A stretch of 64,000 nucleotides of DNA from Ascaphus truei (GCA_036426205.1 CM071571.1:111898730-111962729), one strand, 5' to 3'. Positions 33,440 through 45,662 are shown, numbered from the stretch's first letter. Made by a program: numbers and translations. The notes: generated by a model not told the origin, from the letters alone.

Positions 33440-34190
33440 CAACACAGGCATAGCAATAACAGGGGAATCGGGGGACGACATGGGGGGAGAGCTACCCTTA
33501 TCTCTCTTCGTTAAACTTTAGTCTTAATAGTATATAATCAAGTTTAAACTTGTATATTCAAGTTGTCTCTTCTCTCTTTTCTCTATTCCCACCGGGTATA
33601 TCTCTATTGACCCCATGCTAATGCGCCTTATTTTCTCTGGTATACATTTTAAAATTGGTGCCCATTTTTCTTCAAATTTTTACCTAGTGGATCCTCATTA
33701 TACAGTATATTAAATCTCTTCTATCAAATTATATATTTCCTTTTCTAGATCCCTGATTGAAGGTGTGTATTTATCTAACGATTGTTTTTTTATAACTTTC
33801 TTCGCTAGTACAAGTATAGAATTGAGTGTATAGTCTTATCTCTTCTTTATATTTAGAAAGGTCCCCCAAAAAGGAGACTTGTTTCTTCTTTACTTACATT
33901 GATATTAAAAACACTTTTAATATATACTGTTACTTTGTACCAGAATGTTTCTATTTTTCGGCATTTGCACACACAGTGAATAAAATCTGCTCTCTCATGT
34001 GAACATTTTGATTAATGTATCATATAGATTTTTTCGCCATGGGTACGTATATGCTCTGTGTATAAATTTTACAAACATTTCTTGTAAGGCGGCTGAAGGT
34101 ACACTCTTCATTCCCGCCACCATACCTTTGGTTATTTCTTCTAATGATTGAAGGTCATTTATCTCTCTCTTCCATAAACATAGGGGCCTA
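33440..34190 (-). pseudogene. L1-like LINE ORF2 C-terminal remnant
   Basis: On the minus strand the text reads near 34080-33950 as HRAYTYPWRKNLYDTLIKMF, then ADFIHCVCKCRKIETFWYKV. The x-F-x-H-x-x-W/C-x-C-x-K-I-x-x-F-W pattern is the C-terminal zinc-knuckle-like segment of L1 ORF2. Later text (YTPSIRDLEKEIYN) fits the tail. Stops are frequent. Confidence 0.65.
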
Positions 34191-34620
34191 TGCTATAAGC
34201 CTCGATAAGCCACTTAAAGGTATTTTTCCCAAAAAAGGTCTACTGCTATTCAGTAAGTGGCAGATAAAAGGCTTTTTCGTCATTTTTTTTCTCTCAAAAA
34301 AATAAAAGAAAATCGCCAGGCGTGCCGCGATAAGCCACTTATCGGCAGGTTTTCACATTTGTTTAATTCTTGTAGCCTCGTGTAGTTTATCAGGGCTAAT
34401 CGAGGTCCTAGAATGGCGATTTCCTCTGAAAATCCTCCCGCCTGGAAAAGTTGGCGTGAAGGTGGTGAGAACCTGCCGATAAGGCGGTGAGAGGGTCATA
34501 GAAAAAATGTTTTTCCTCCCTCTGATTGATTCCGGGAGTCTCCAGAGCTGATACCCATTAATATCAGCACTGAAGGCCCCCGGCATGAATCCCATGCAAT
34601 AAAAATGCATTTACAGGCAA
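34191..34620. repeat. Repeat with inner inverted words
   Basis: Begins AGGGGCCTATGCTATAAGCC and holds repeated GATAAGCCACTTA and CGGCAGGTTTTC/GAACCTGCCG words. The GGGGCCTAT start recalls Harbinger-type MITEs. No firm boundaries. Confidence 0.4.
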
Positions 34621-34786
34621 CTTCATTACCTTAGCGGTTAACCCTTCCGCTTCCCCCGGTAGGCCTAAATATCCATCCTTGGGGCTCTACCCCCTTCACC
34701 CATTCCCTCTACCCATAATAAATATCCCCACACAACAACCCTACTACCCACCTGTTCTACCCCCACCAACCTCCCCTCACCTCACC

Positions 34787-34832
34787 TCCCCCCCCCCCCC
34801 CCCCCCCTCCCCCCCCCCCCCCCCCCCCCCCC
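34787..34832. repeat. Poly-C tract
   Basis: Almost pure C with a single T. The proline-rich open frame across it is an artefact. Confidence 0.95.
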
Positions 34833-34935
34833 ACACCATAAGTAAATACTGTCAAAATGACTATTATCCAGATATGGATAATAGTGCATTTGCTCATTAT
34901 AAAATTAAACACTAGCCAGCCAGCATTAATAAAGT

Positions 34936-36355
34936 AAATAAAATGTTCAACTTACCCCTGCCATCATGAAGGGTGTCCTCATCTGCATAATCCAGGTCCA
35001 TGTCCTCTGATGCCAGCAAGAATACATGAATGCTTGTTTTTAGTACATTGTAGGATTGGTTAGCATTTTAAATTAATTATTTGTTATTTTGGCTAGTGGT
35101 TTAAATTAATTAATTGTTTTCTTGTCTAGTGGTTAAATTATTTGTTTTATTGGCTAGTGGTTTTATTTGTTTCATAGTTTGCTTGGATAGTTGTTTATTT
35201 TTTTGGAATAACATAATTGTCATAATTTTTCTATTTTGGTGATAGATCATTATTTGTGATGTGTACCATTAGGCTATTTAGTTCTTTTATTGTTGGGGTA
35301 TTTAGGTGGTTGTGTATTTTTGGCATTAATTATTTTTATTAGGTTGACCATTGAGTGATATAGTGGCTTATCATGCTGATATTATATGGGTATGATATAC
35401 CACTGTGCCAATTAATGGGAACAGGGTGGGTATAGTGGGTCTGGGGTGGGTGGTTAGGCCTCCCGGGTGGGTAGCGTGAGATGGGGGTTAACCCCTTAAT
35501 GACTACAGCGGTTATTAACCGCTAAGGTTATTAAGGGGTTAAGGGGCATTAGATTGTATTTTTTTCTGGCAACGGAGGACATGGACCTGGAGTATGCTGA
35601 TGAGGACACCCTTCATGATGGCAGGGGTAAGTTGAACATTTTATTAATAAAATGTTCAACTTACCCCTGCCATCATGAAGGGTGTCCTCATCTGCATAAT
35701 CCAGGTCCATGTCCTCTGATGCCAGCAAGAATACATGAATGCTTGTTTTTAGTACATTGTAGGATTGGTTAGCATTTTAAATTAATTATTTGTTATTTTG
35801 GCTAGTGGTTTAAATTAATTAATTGTTTTCTTGTCTAGTGGTTAAATTATTTGTTTTATTGGCTAGTGGTTTTATTTGTTTCATAGTTTGCTTGGATAGT
35901 TGTTTATTTTTTTGGAATAACATAATTGTCATAATTTTTCTATTTTGGTGATAGATCATTATTTGTGATGTGTACCATTAGGCTATTTAGTTCTTTTATT
36001 GTTGGGGTATTTAGGTGGTTGTGTATTTTTGGCATTAATTATTTTTATTAGGTTGACCATTGAGTGATATAGTGGCTTATCATGCTGATATTATATGGGT
36101 ATGATATACCACTGTGCCAATTAATGGGAACAGGGTGGGTATAGTGGGTCTGGGGTGGGTGGTTAGGCCTCCCGGGTGGGTAGCGTGAGATGGGGGTTAA
36201 CCCCTTAATGACTACAGCGGTTATTAACCGCTAAGGTTATTAAGGGGTTAAGGGGCATTAGATTGTATTTTTTTCTGGCAACGGAGGACATGGACCTGGA
36301 GTATGCTGATGAGGACACCCTTCATGATGGCAGGGGTAAGTTGAACATTTTATTT
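34936..36355. repeat. 709-bp tandem duplication, near identical
   Basis: The unit occurs twice (about 34936-35645 and 35646-36355) with essentially no differences seen. Each unit is itself ended by about 78-bp inverted repeats (AAAATGTTCAACTTACCCCT and complement). Each also holds a short palindrome around AGCGGTTATTAACCGCT with AACCCCTTAAT outside it. The open frame at 35554 is the inverted arm and not a gene. Confidence 0.92.
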
Positions 36356-36819
36356 ACTTTATTTATGCTGGCTGGCTAATGTTTGATTTTATAATTTGCA
36401 AATGCACTATTATCCATATGTGGATAATAATAATTTTTACCATTACTGTATGTGTTTGGGGGGGGGGGTTTATTTGAGGTAGATGAGGTGGGTAGTGGGG
36501 TTGTTGTGTTTATTTTAGTTTCTTGGGGAAGAGGGATTAGGTGAAGGGGGTAGTAACCCCCAAGGATGGATGTTTAGGCCTTCCGGGGGGTAGCGGGACT
36601 GGTTAACCCCTTCCTTACCATAGCGGTTCCCACTGCTATGGTAGTGACGTGGTTAACTTCTCCCGCAACCTTCCAGGCAGACCTAATCACCCACCCTAGG
36701 ACTACTAAACCCTTCATCCACACCCTCTGCTCCAAGAAACAGGCTTTTGAGGTTTAACCCCTTCATTGCCTTAGTGTCTGGGAGCTAAGGTAATGAAGCT
36801 GTTTTAATATAAATTTTAA

Positions 36820-37170
36820 TACTAGGTTAGATGACCAGGGGGTCTCGGAGAAGAACCTCATTGATTTGAGGTCCGGGGACCTCCTGCTTCCTGAGATGCA
36901 GGCCCCGTAATAGGGTCCTAGTATCGCCTATACATTTAAATGTCCCGCGTCATGTGACTATGGGAATAAAATGCATAGGCGATACTGGCACCCCATATCG
37001 TAGCGAGACCCCCTGCTCATCTACACGCCTCTGACAGGCGATCGCGGGGGGTTTATTTTAATATTACTGTATTGTAGCAGGAGGTCTCCGGAGCTCAAGT
37101 GCATTGATTTCAGGTTCGGGGACCCCCTGCTTCCCGAGTTACAGGCCCTGTTATGGGGTGCCGGTATCCC
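36820..37170 (+). repeat. Pair of about 80-bp direct repeats
   Basis: CATTGATTTGAGGTCCGGGG, CCTCCTGCTTCC and CAGGCCC recur at about 36860-36920 and 37100-37150 (CATTGATTTCAGGTTCGGGG). Related wording also appears at 54190-54235. Confidence 0.65.
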
Positions 37171-37344
37171 TCTGATTTGTTGGGCCGTAACGCGGGAAAA
37201 TTTGAACATGACCAAAGGTAAATTAAAGGAAATAATTAGAATCTGGTCTTTAAATAATTAGGTAGATATACAGGTGTGAGTTTGGGAGCCCCTACCTTTT
37301 ATAAAGATCAGAAACTTTGTGAATGTGGTCTCCCCATACAGGTA

Positions 37345-38640
37345 TGTGGAAACATGTCATGCCATGATCTCGGAGGACCTCAGAAAAGCAGTTATTAATT
37401 CTCACAGTGTAGAAAAGGTTACAAAACCTTTTTTAAGTACTTGGGACTCCACCAGTCCACTGTCCGACAGATAGTATACAAATGGAGAAAGTTCACGACC
37501 ACAGTCACTCTAACCAGGAGCGGTCATCCTACCAAAATATTTCCAAGAACAAATCGAGAAATAATCCATGAAGTTACAAAGAACCCCAGAATAACATCCA
37601 AGGATCTGCAGGCCACTCTGGCCTTGGCTAATGTAAGTGTTCATTACTCAACTATCAGAAAAAGACTGAATGAGAATGGTGTAAACCAGGAGGAAACCAT
37701 CACTCTCTAAAAAGAATATTACTGCCCATTTGAAGTTCGCCAAAGAGCACATACTGTACAGTAGATGATCCACAATACTTCTGGAACAATAGTCTCTGGA
37801 CAGACAAGTCAAAGGTATAACTTTTTGGCCTCAATGAGAAATGTTATATTTGGCGAAAACCAAACACTGCCGTTTGAACAGAAGAACCTCATCCCAAACG
37901 GCAAGCATGGTGTTGGGAGTGTGATGGTTTTGGGCTGGTTTGCTGCCTCAGGACCTGGACGGCATGCAATCATAAACATAACCATTAATTTTGTATTGTA
38001 GCAGAAGATTCTAAACAATAATGTCAAGCTATCCATCCGTGAGCTGAAGCAGAAGCGAAAGTGGGTTATGCAGCAAGATAATGATCACAAACATACAAGC
38101 AGATCTACAAAAGAAGTGGTGCAGAACAAAAAATCTGCGTTTTAGAATGGCCTAGTCAAAGTCTGGACCGACACCCCATTGAAATGTTGTGGCAGGACTT
38201 GAAACGAGCTGTCCATGTAGTTTTACACTGTATACATAAACCTTGGCCCTTTGCAGACGCACTTACCAGAATGCCCTCCTATTGTCCCTATATGTCCTTC
38301 CTACCAACCAATTAGATTGTAAGCTCTTTGGAGCAGGGACTCCCTTTCCAAAATGTTACTGTTATGTCTGAAGCACTTCTCCCCTTTATGTGTTATTTAT
38401 ATTATTTGTTATCTATATGATTGTCACGTGTATTACTGCTGTGAAGCTCTATGTACATTTATGGCACTATATAAATAAAGACATACAATACAATGGAAGC
38501 CCTCAAATATCACTGAGTTCCAGCAGTTCTGTAAGAAAGGATTGGCCAACATTCCTCAAAACTGATGTGAGAGACTGACCAGCAGTTATAGGAAATGTTT
38601 AGTTGAAGTCATTGCTGCTCAAGGTGGTGCCACCAGCTAC
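37345..38640 (+). pseudogene. Tc1 transposase pseudogene (copy 2)
   Basis: HTH phrases (GLHQSTVRQIVYKWRKFTTT, RSGHPTKIFPRTN, ITSKDLQATLA, STIRKRLNENGV) lead into catalytic-core parts in other frames: GENQTLPFEQKNLIPNGKHG, SVMVLGWFAASGPGRHA near 37930-37970, and LDRHPIEMLWQDLKRAVH near 38165-38215. An L2 tail then interrupts it. Stops at several places; not functional. Confidence 0.8.
38220..38493 (+). repeat. L2 LINE 3' tail inserted in Tc1 copy 2
   Basis: ATTAGATTGTAAGCTCTTTG through TATATAAATAAAGACATACA matches the tail at 2930 and 6140. The insertion point differs from that in copy 1, so these are independent events. Confidence 0.75.
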
Positions 38641-38846
38641 TGAATCTTAAAGGTTCACATATTTTTTCACACATGGATATTGAATGTTTAATAATTTGTG
38701 GATAAATAAATGTTGCAAAAAGTATCATGTTTTTGTGTAATTTGTATGATCAGGTTATCTTTATCTATTATTAGAATTTAGATTAAGATCTAATAACATT
38801 TCAGGTTTGAAAATCCTAAGAGGGTAATAAACTTTCTCGCCACTGT

Positions 38847-38892
<46 letters not shown>

Positions 38893-38910
38893 CCCAACAC
38901 ACACACACAC

Positions 38911-38955
<45 letters not shown>

Positions 38956-38971
38956 CACACACACACACACG
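38847..38971. repeat. (CA)n microsatellite
   Basis: CA repeats with a few AACA interruptions begin at the right TA of Tc1 copy 2. Confidence 0.95.
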
Positions 38972-39472
38972 AAAAAGGTACCAATATACTCTATTGCCTC
39001 TTACCTTTAGAAATATTTAAAGAATGATTAAAAAGGTTATTCAACTCCAAAGATAAATTGGACAAAAATGTAAACAAATGGATCAATAATCTCAATCTTC
39101 AATATGTACTCAATATATAATCCAAATATTTATATACAGTAGACCATTTTACAATTGAACAATTTTAACTCTTGCTTTTACGGATGCTTAGGTGCTCAAA
39201 CTAAAAGAATTGGATGATGCTAGGTGTGAAAGTATAGGAATCAAATGTAAAGTCCATTTTATTAAAAATATATATTTTTAAACCTTGTAGGGGAGGGGGA
39301 TTTCACCTGCAGCAGGTACACCATATATACTATCATCCAGATTTACTAAGCAACGTTATCGGTTTAATGTTAAGCTAACCTATGTTAAGATATGTTAAAA
39401 TTAGCACAGTATTTGCTAAGGCTAATATTCTGACATTAATTAATTTTGATCCCATTAAAAATTTGCCATTAT

Positions 39473-39986
39473 GTAAAGGCAATAGGCCGCGAAGTATAAA
39501 CTAGAAATGAGCGGGTTGAGGGGGGACTAGAGGGGGGTGGGGGGGAAATTGAGCTACCTGTTCCCGTTCTCCTCACCCCTTCTCTTCCCTCTACCTCACC
39601 TACCTTGAGTGGACCCTCCACCCCCCTTGCCCCCCCCCCCCCCCTTGCCCCCCCCAACCCCCTTGCCCTCCCCACCATACCAACCTCCTACTCCCCCCTT
39701 TTTTCTCTCTTTCCTATCTCTGTCTATTCTAAGCTTCGTACAAGGAATCCAATATTGTTACAAGATGCATGAATCCGAGGGCTCAGTTGAAAAACATTCA
39801 CGTACAAAATGTCAAACTATTACATTTATTTAGAATTTAAATACAAAGTAGGAAAATGTTAATTATAAGTTTGTGAGAGGCACACTACTAACTGTAATCT
39901 GTCTCAACTGCCCTGTGCACAATGAACTGTAAACATTTGTACATCCTTGTACTGTATACGCAATAAAAAAAATTGAAACAAAAAAT
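39473..39986 (+). mobile_element. Retroposed L1-type 3' end with 12-bp target duplication
   Basis: ATTTGCCATTAT occurs at 39461-39472 and 39987-39998. The insert ends in ACGCAATAAAAAAAATTGAA and an A-rich tail, the usual L1 3' end. Its 5' part has C/G-rich tracts (open frames there are artefacts). It is a 5'-truncated LINE or an L1-mobilised sequence. Confidence 0.8.
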
Positions 39987-40447
39987 ATTTGCCATTATAC
40001 TTTAAAATCAGGAAGATTAACAGCAATGGAGAAAATCCTCTAAAGGACACCAAGGGAGAAGCTATGGTGAGATTGGCCAGGGTAGGAATGCTATATAGTG
40101 AGAGGGAATGCTTGGGGTAGATTTAGGAAAGGCTTTGCCAGAGATGAATGAGAGGGAAGGTGCAGAGGTGACATGCTGGGAAGGATGGGAGGGCATGCCG
40201 AAATAAAGAAGCACAACTCAACATACTGTAAATGCTATGTACAAACCAAGCTTAGGGACTACAGAAGGCATGAACAGTACAGAGCAGAACTGGGATCTCC
40301 ATATGGGCAGCTCAGAGTGAGAGTCCAGCTTCTGACTTTCTAGCTAACAAAGGAAGCAGGGAAGTGCTTCCAAGACAGTATAAAGCAGAGATCAGCTATA
40401 ATTAATAAATCAGCCTGAAAGCCTGGACTGGAATGGCCACTCTGTGT

Positions 40448-41020
40448 AACAAATACCGGTTACAGTCTTCCAGTAAGATACAACACATACTATACAGTAT
40501 ATTTTGTTATTTAGACGACTATAGTAAAATGACTTTTCAGATGTGAACCAACACAGTGTTTGGTAAAAAGGCTAATATATTGTAATATGCTAATATTTGT
40601 CTCACGATGAAGTGACTGACATTGGGTAACGCTTGGGATAGTATGTACGGTTTTGATCTAATCAGAGCGACTGAACCTTTGGGAAGCCCATGTTGCAATG
40701 CCTATTTGGAGAGTTCAGCGATGCTGCGTCCGTGTATGAAGTTTGAGAGAACAACGGGGTCCAGTTCTGAGCCATACTCCATTTCATACTGATATGTTTC
40801 CATGACATTAAAAGTACCTTTATTAAAAACAAAATTACACTGCTGGCATGTTTTATGCTTTGTGCATTTGTCTTTGTTCAGGGTTCATTCTACTCCCCTG
40901 TGCATCAAATACAGGTTACAGTCTTCCACTAAGATACAGTACAGTATATGTTATTTAGGTGACTATAATAAAAGGACTGTTCAAATGTGAACAAAAACAA
41001 GGTTTGGTAAAAATGCTAAT
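40448..41020 (+). repeat. Direct repeat pair (about 120 bp)
   Basis: GGTTACAGTCTTCCA, AAGATACA, GTTATTTAG and TTTGGTAAAAA recur in order at 40450-40570 and 40913-41015. The spacing is about 460 bp. Class unknown. Confidence 0.75.
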
Positions 41021-41253
41021 ATTGGTTTTGAAACTGCTTGCTTTCTAAACCTGAAGATTCTAAGATTGGCACACGATTCGTTGACAATGATTGCGTTGTT
41101 AATGCTTCTTTCCAACTAATATCGCATACAGTATTTTAGTTTTATGTTTTTTTTTTGCAAACATTATGCCTGAAACGTGCTAAAATAAATGTAAAATTGA
41201 TTATACCAAAATATATACTGTATGTTATTAAGCATATTAAAATGTAGAATATA

Positions 41254-41562
41254 TTAAATTGTACATTGATCAATGTAAATCAGACAATTATACTGAATGC
41301 GAGCAACCAGTTGGGGAGGAAGGCACAGACCTGTACAGGCTAACACCTCTTCACTGCAGAAAGCAGCTCCAGTAGGCCCCAAATCACAGAGGCAGAGGAG
41401 CATCAGAAAGCCCATCCATGCTGTAAAAATGTTGCCAAAATAAACATTTTTTCTAGTATTGCGATTCTGTGTCTTAAGAAGCAATGATTCATGCTGCTGC
41501 ACCATTGTATTTATATGCAGTTCTAAATACTCATCTCTAATGTAACCTTTCTTGTGCAACAT
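41254..41562 (-). other. Unassigned open frame, 102 codons
   Basis: I do not recognise it. It has a hydrophobic part (AWMGFLMLLCLCDLG) followed by five cysteines within 35 residues. There is no splice context, promoter or homology that I can name, and it lies in intergenic repeat-rich DNA. Chance is the default explanation. Confidence 0.15.
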
Positions 41563-42284
41563 CTTTCACCTCTAGAGATTAAGGAAGCAGTGGTATGCCC
41601 TGTGATTCATTAGCCATGGTTTAGCAGGTTCCGCTTAAGTAATACAAACAGTAATCAAACACAGCTGCCTCTATCTTAAATGCAACTTGTGTTCTCAATA
41701 TAAGAAATCATTTTACTCAATAAATACCACTGTATATTAAAATTATCTTGGGCTAATCTGTTTCTTCTGTGGTAATATTTAGCGCAGGCATGTGGGAAAA
41801 AAATTAATTGTTGTGGGAAAAGGTCAAGGTGAGAGATGCGTAGTTAATACAATATTATATACAATGGAAGGTGTCTGATGAACAGATTTAGTATAGAATC
41901 TCAGTACAGTGAAGTGGAAAGAACTCCAGTTACATTCAGCACATACAGTATATGTGCTAACCATACAATGATAAATCCCATTCCAATTATTTTGTACTAC
42001 TCATGCATATAACTTTATATGAAATTACCAGCCTTGAGAAAATGTATTTCCAAGTAATACTTTGTGATTTTAAGTAAGTCTTTGTTGAAAATAATTAGTA
42101 TATCCAATTCTGAAAATGATTACAAATATATTGTCACATTGTTTTCATGAGTTTTTTTCATTGCCCAGTTGTTTGAACAACCTTGCAAGTTTGTATTTAT
42201 TGTGAATTTTGAACAGTGAATTTACTTTAAATGTTAATCCATTGCACTATAAGGAAATACATAGTATTCTGTATGGAAAAATGG

Positions 42285-42340
42285 CAACCGTGTGTGTGTG
42301 TGTGTGTGTCTGTGTGTGTCTGTGTGTGTGTATGTGTATA
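42285..42340. repeat. (TG)n microsatellite
   Basis: TG repeats with TC interruptions. Confidence 0.9.
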
Positions 42341-42342
42341 TA

Positions 42343-42445
42343 CCATTATCACCTAGCCTATAGCACTTTCAATGGAGCAAGGGATTCTGGGAAATGAAAT
42401 GCAAATGAGCACACATCTTTTGTCTCAAGACCACATTACATGGTG
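42343..42445 (-). repeat. Partial copy of the ribozyme-type monomer
   Basis: CATTATCACCTAGCCTATAG, GCAAGGGATTCTGGGAAATG and CAAATGAGCACACA match the minus-arm monomer of 20.36-20.5 kb. A second (TG)n tract follows at 42486. No ribozyme core. Confidence 0.75.
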
Positions 42446-42483
42446 GCACTGTGTGCTGTCTCTTTTATCATCAGGATTCCCCT

Positions 42484-42518
<35 letters not shown>

Positions 42519-42539
42519 ACACACAAGAATGTTCAGGGC

Positions 42540-43990
42540 ACTCAACAGGGGAAAATATAAGGAAAGCAACTTATCTGGTCAGTTGTGGAGCAAGCAGTGC
42601 AACCAGGATCACCATCCAGCAGCAAAAATAGACAAAATCCTGATGTACAAAATCCGCAGCACTCACCAATTCAAATGCAAGAACAATTTAATGTATAAAC
42701 ACAAGCATCAGGGGTAACAGCAGGAAAAAAGAAGCGACGTTTCGGACCTCCCGGTCCTTTCTTAAGCTCCCTCACTCAGCAAGTAATACACTGCTAATAC
42801 ATATAGTGATGTCAATTAACAAATTTGGTGCCAAACCCTTACTACTACTCCTATGGTGGCTCATCAGGAACAAAAACTTTGTGCCCCTTTAAGTGAGAAA
42901 AAAAAAAAAACGCAGTTCCCTTAATAAACACCAGAGGCAAGTCTTATGCACATATGGTACATACACATACTCCCCTCAGTTCATGCACATACAGGAGGGG
43001 AAGAAATGCTCATTGCATGATCAGCAATATAAAGATGTATCCCACGATCAGACTCATAGTACACTGTTGCATTATATTTGTTTACATCCATGTGCGCATG
43101 TGCGCACTCATGCGTCTTCCAGTGATGATTGCCCAGTGTACTGAGTCTAGTGTGTGATGTATACCCGTGCCGCTTAATTTCTAAGGGGATTTACCTACTC
43201 TATGTCTTAACCGGCAATGCTTAAGTCCCGCGGTGTCCAGGTACAAACTTTGTGCGAATGCACATGTCAGTATCTATCAGTCAACCGGCAATGGGATCAG
43301 GTGTATGAAATCCATACATGTAAAAGTTGGGGATGCCCTGCGCTATGCCATTAACAAATGCAGCAATGGAGACATATAAAGCTATTTGGCAATATTGCTA
43401 TGTCCCAACCCACTGCACACACCCAGGAAATAACAATCCCATCCTTACTTAGTAATGCTGAAGACATAATGGTCCACATAGTATAAGAGCATTCTAACAT
43501 AGCTAACATCAAGTATCCCTAAGTAGACAGTCGTCATCATGATAATGTATACGCCCCTATGTAGATCCAAGATGATATTGGAAGACCTCTGATGCCCATA
43601 TACAACCTGTAATACAGAGGAAAAACAAAAAATGAAATCCATCCACCCCCCTGTTTTTAATATCTCCAATATCAGACCCAACAAATCACTCAGGGTACAA
43701 TACACAATCCAGACAGGCCACCAAGGTAGTAGTTTACATACATAGTCCCTAGGGACAAAATTGTTATAAAAACTAGTTCAACCTAATGAACATGTGAAAA
43801 ACCGGATAACCTCATGCGAAAAATGCTCGCTATGCGACATAGATGCATCCAGATGCACATATATCTCCTCAGGGAACCTAGGATGAAACAACAAAAACCT
43901 AACCATAAAAGAAGGAATAGACCACCCATTTAATCATGTTATATAATCGGAATGAACCAGAGAAAAACCGGGTCTGGTACTGGCGACCCA
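42540..43990 (-). repeat. Probable PLE-type terminal repeat region
   Basis: The segment around 42700-42780 has the hammerhead-like hairpin. The rest is low in coding and has no recognised ends. The link to PLE rests on the hairpin and on similar hairpins next to clear PLE sequence at 58.4 kb. Confidence 0.35.
42727..42773 (-). ncRNA. Hammerhead-like motif
   Basis: Minus strand: UUAAGAA, A, GGACC-GGGA-GGUCC stem II (perfect 5 bp), GAAAC, GUC. Stem I is GCUUC with GGAGC (one G.U). The layout is complete, but the core heptamer departs from CUGANGA and an extra A precedes stem II. Confidence 0.5.
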
Positions 43991-44023
43991 ATAGTCAAGG
44001 GAGTGTGTGTGTGTATATATATA

Positions 44024-45657
44024 CAGTTAGGTCCGGAAATAATTGGACACTGACATAATTTTCTTAATTTTGGCTCTGTACGCCACCACGAAATGAAACA
44101 ACCGAGATGCAATAGAAGTGCAGACTTTCAGCTTTAATTCAAGGGGTTGAACAAAAATATCGTATGAAACGTTTAGGAATTGCAACCATTTTCATACACA
44201 GTCCTCTTATTTCAGGGGCTCAAATGTAATTGGACAAATTAACACAATCATAAATAAAATATTTGGTTTTAATACTTTGTCGAGTATCCTTTGCAAGCAA
44301 TGACTGCTTCAAGTCTGGAACACATGGATATCACCAAACGCTGGGTTTCCTCCTTTGTGATGCTTTGCCAGGCCTTTACTGCAGCTGTCTTCAGTTGTTG
44401 TTTGTTCGTGGGTCTTTCTGCCTTAAGTTTTGTCTTCAGCAAGTGAAATGTATGCTCGATCGGGTTGAGATCAGGTGATTGACTCGGCCATTGCAGAATA
44501 TTCCACTTCTTTGCCTTAAAAAACTCCTGGGTTGCTTTCGCAGTATGTTTTGGGTCATTGTCATCTGTAAAGTGAAGCGCCGTCCAATCAACTTCACTGA
44601 ATTTGGCTGAGCAGACAATATATCCATATACACTTCAGAATTAATCCGGCTGCTTCTGTCTTCTGTCACATCATCAGTAAACACTAGTGACCCAGTGACA
44701 TTGTAAGCCATGCATGCCCATGCCATCACACTGCCCCCACCGTGTTTTACAGATGATGTGGTATGCTTCGGATCATGAGCCGTTCCAAGCCTTCTCCATA
44801 CTTTTTTCTTCCCATCATTCTGGTACAGGTTAATCTTAGTTTCCTCTGTCCAAAGAATGCTGTTCCAGAACTGGGCTGGCTTTTTTAGATATTGTTTGGC
44901 AAAGTCTAATCTGGCCTTTCTATTCTTGAGGCTTCAGAATGGTTTGCACCTTGTGGTGAACCCTCTGTATTTGCTCTCGTGAAGTCTTCGCTTTATGGTA
45001 GACTTGGATAATAATATGCCTACCTTCTGGAGAGTGTTCTTCACTTGGCTGGATGTTGTGAAGGGGTTTTTCTTTACCATGGAAAGGATCCTACGATCAT
45101 CCACTACGGTTGTCTTCCGTGGACGTCCAGGCCTTTTTGTGTTGCAGAGCTCACCAGTGCGTTCTTTTTTTTTCAGAATGTACCAAGCTGTTGATTTGGC
45201 CACTCCTAATGTTCCTGCTATCTCTCTGATGGATTTTCTTTTTTTTCCTGCAGCCTAAGGATGCCCTGTTTCACTTGCATTGAGAGCTCCTTTGACCGCG
45301 TGTTGTGGGTTCCCAGCAACAGCTTCCAAATGCGAATGCCACACCTGGAATCAACTCCAGACCTTTTACCTGCTTAATTGATGATGAAATAACGAAGGAA
45401 TAGCCCACACCGGTCCATGAAACAGCTTTTGAGTCAATTGTCCAATTACTTTTGGTCCCTTGAAAAAGAGGGGGCTACATATTAAAGAGATGTAATTCCT
45501 AAACCCTTCCTCCAATTTGGATGTGAGTATCCTCAAATTAAAGGTGATATGCATTTTAAGCCCATATTCATCATTTAACTGTAACTTGAATTTATTTTGG
45601 TACACAGCCGAAATAACAAAACTTGTATCAGTGTCCAATTATTTCCGGACCTAACTA
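44024..45657 (-). mobile_element. Tc1-like DNA transposon, copy 3 (other family)
   Basis: Inverted ends of about 30 bp are nearly perfect: CAGTTAGGTCCGGAAATAAT at 44024 and ATTATTTCCGGACCTAACT ending near 45655, each with the TTGGACACTGA part. TA flanks the left end. The transposase is on the minus strand. Length about 1.63 kb, full size for this group. It differs from copies 1 and 2 in ends and protein. Confidence 0.92.
44269..45280 (-). pseudogene. Tc1 transposase, near full length, frameshifted
   Basis: The start ATG (45280-45278) gives MQVKQGILRLQE. After an A-run frameshift (about 45240) the HTH domain reads SIREIAGTLGVAKSTAWYIL and TGELCNTKRPGRPRKTTVVD. The core SVMAWACMAYNVTGSLVF (near 44700) is followed by RRFTLQM, where a one-base deletion near 44565 shifts the frame away from DNDPKHTAKATQEF. 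The C-terminus (SMCSRLEAVIACKGYSTKY) and stop at 44271-44269 survive. The span is 1012 nt, not a multiple of three. Only a few lesions separate it from a full frame, so it died recently. Confidence 0.88.
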
Positions 45658-45662
45658 TATAT

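Larger units (their letters stand above)
34625..36640. mobile_element. Giant foldback element with long inverted arms
   Basis: Arms of about 390 bp mirror each other: TATCCATCCTTGGGGCTCTA near 34671 against CCCCAAGGATGGA near 36558; a C tract at 34787 against a G tract at about 36460; AGCCAGCCAGCATTAATAAA against TTTATGCTGGCTGGCT; and CCCCTGCCATCATGAAGGGT against its complement at 36320. Between the arms is a 709-bp tandem duplication. There is no transposase. Long-armed elements of this kind are called foldback or long-TIR MITEs; the superfamily is not known. Confidence 0.8.
37200..38847 (+). mobile_element. Tc1-like DNA transposon, copy 2
   Basis: The right inverted end (AATAAACTTTCTCGCCACTG, then TGTA) is at 38828-38849. 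The left end is missing: homology to copy 1 begins only near 37210. The body holds a transposase pseudogene and an L2 3' tail at about 38220-38493. It is the same family as copy 1. Confidence 0.82.

Noticed and set aside
34679..34915. Proline-rich frame
   Set aside because: Created by a poly-C tract in a foldback arm.
35554..35772. Apparent exon-like frame (MDLEYADEDTLHDGRG) followed by GTAAG
   Set aside because: It is the inverted 78-bp repeat of the foldback unit, present four times in both orientations; no splice partner.
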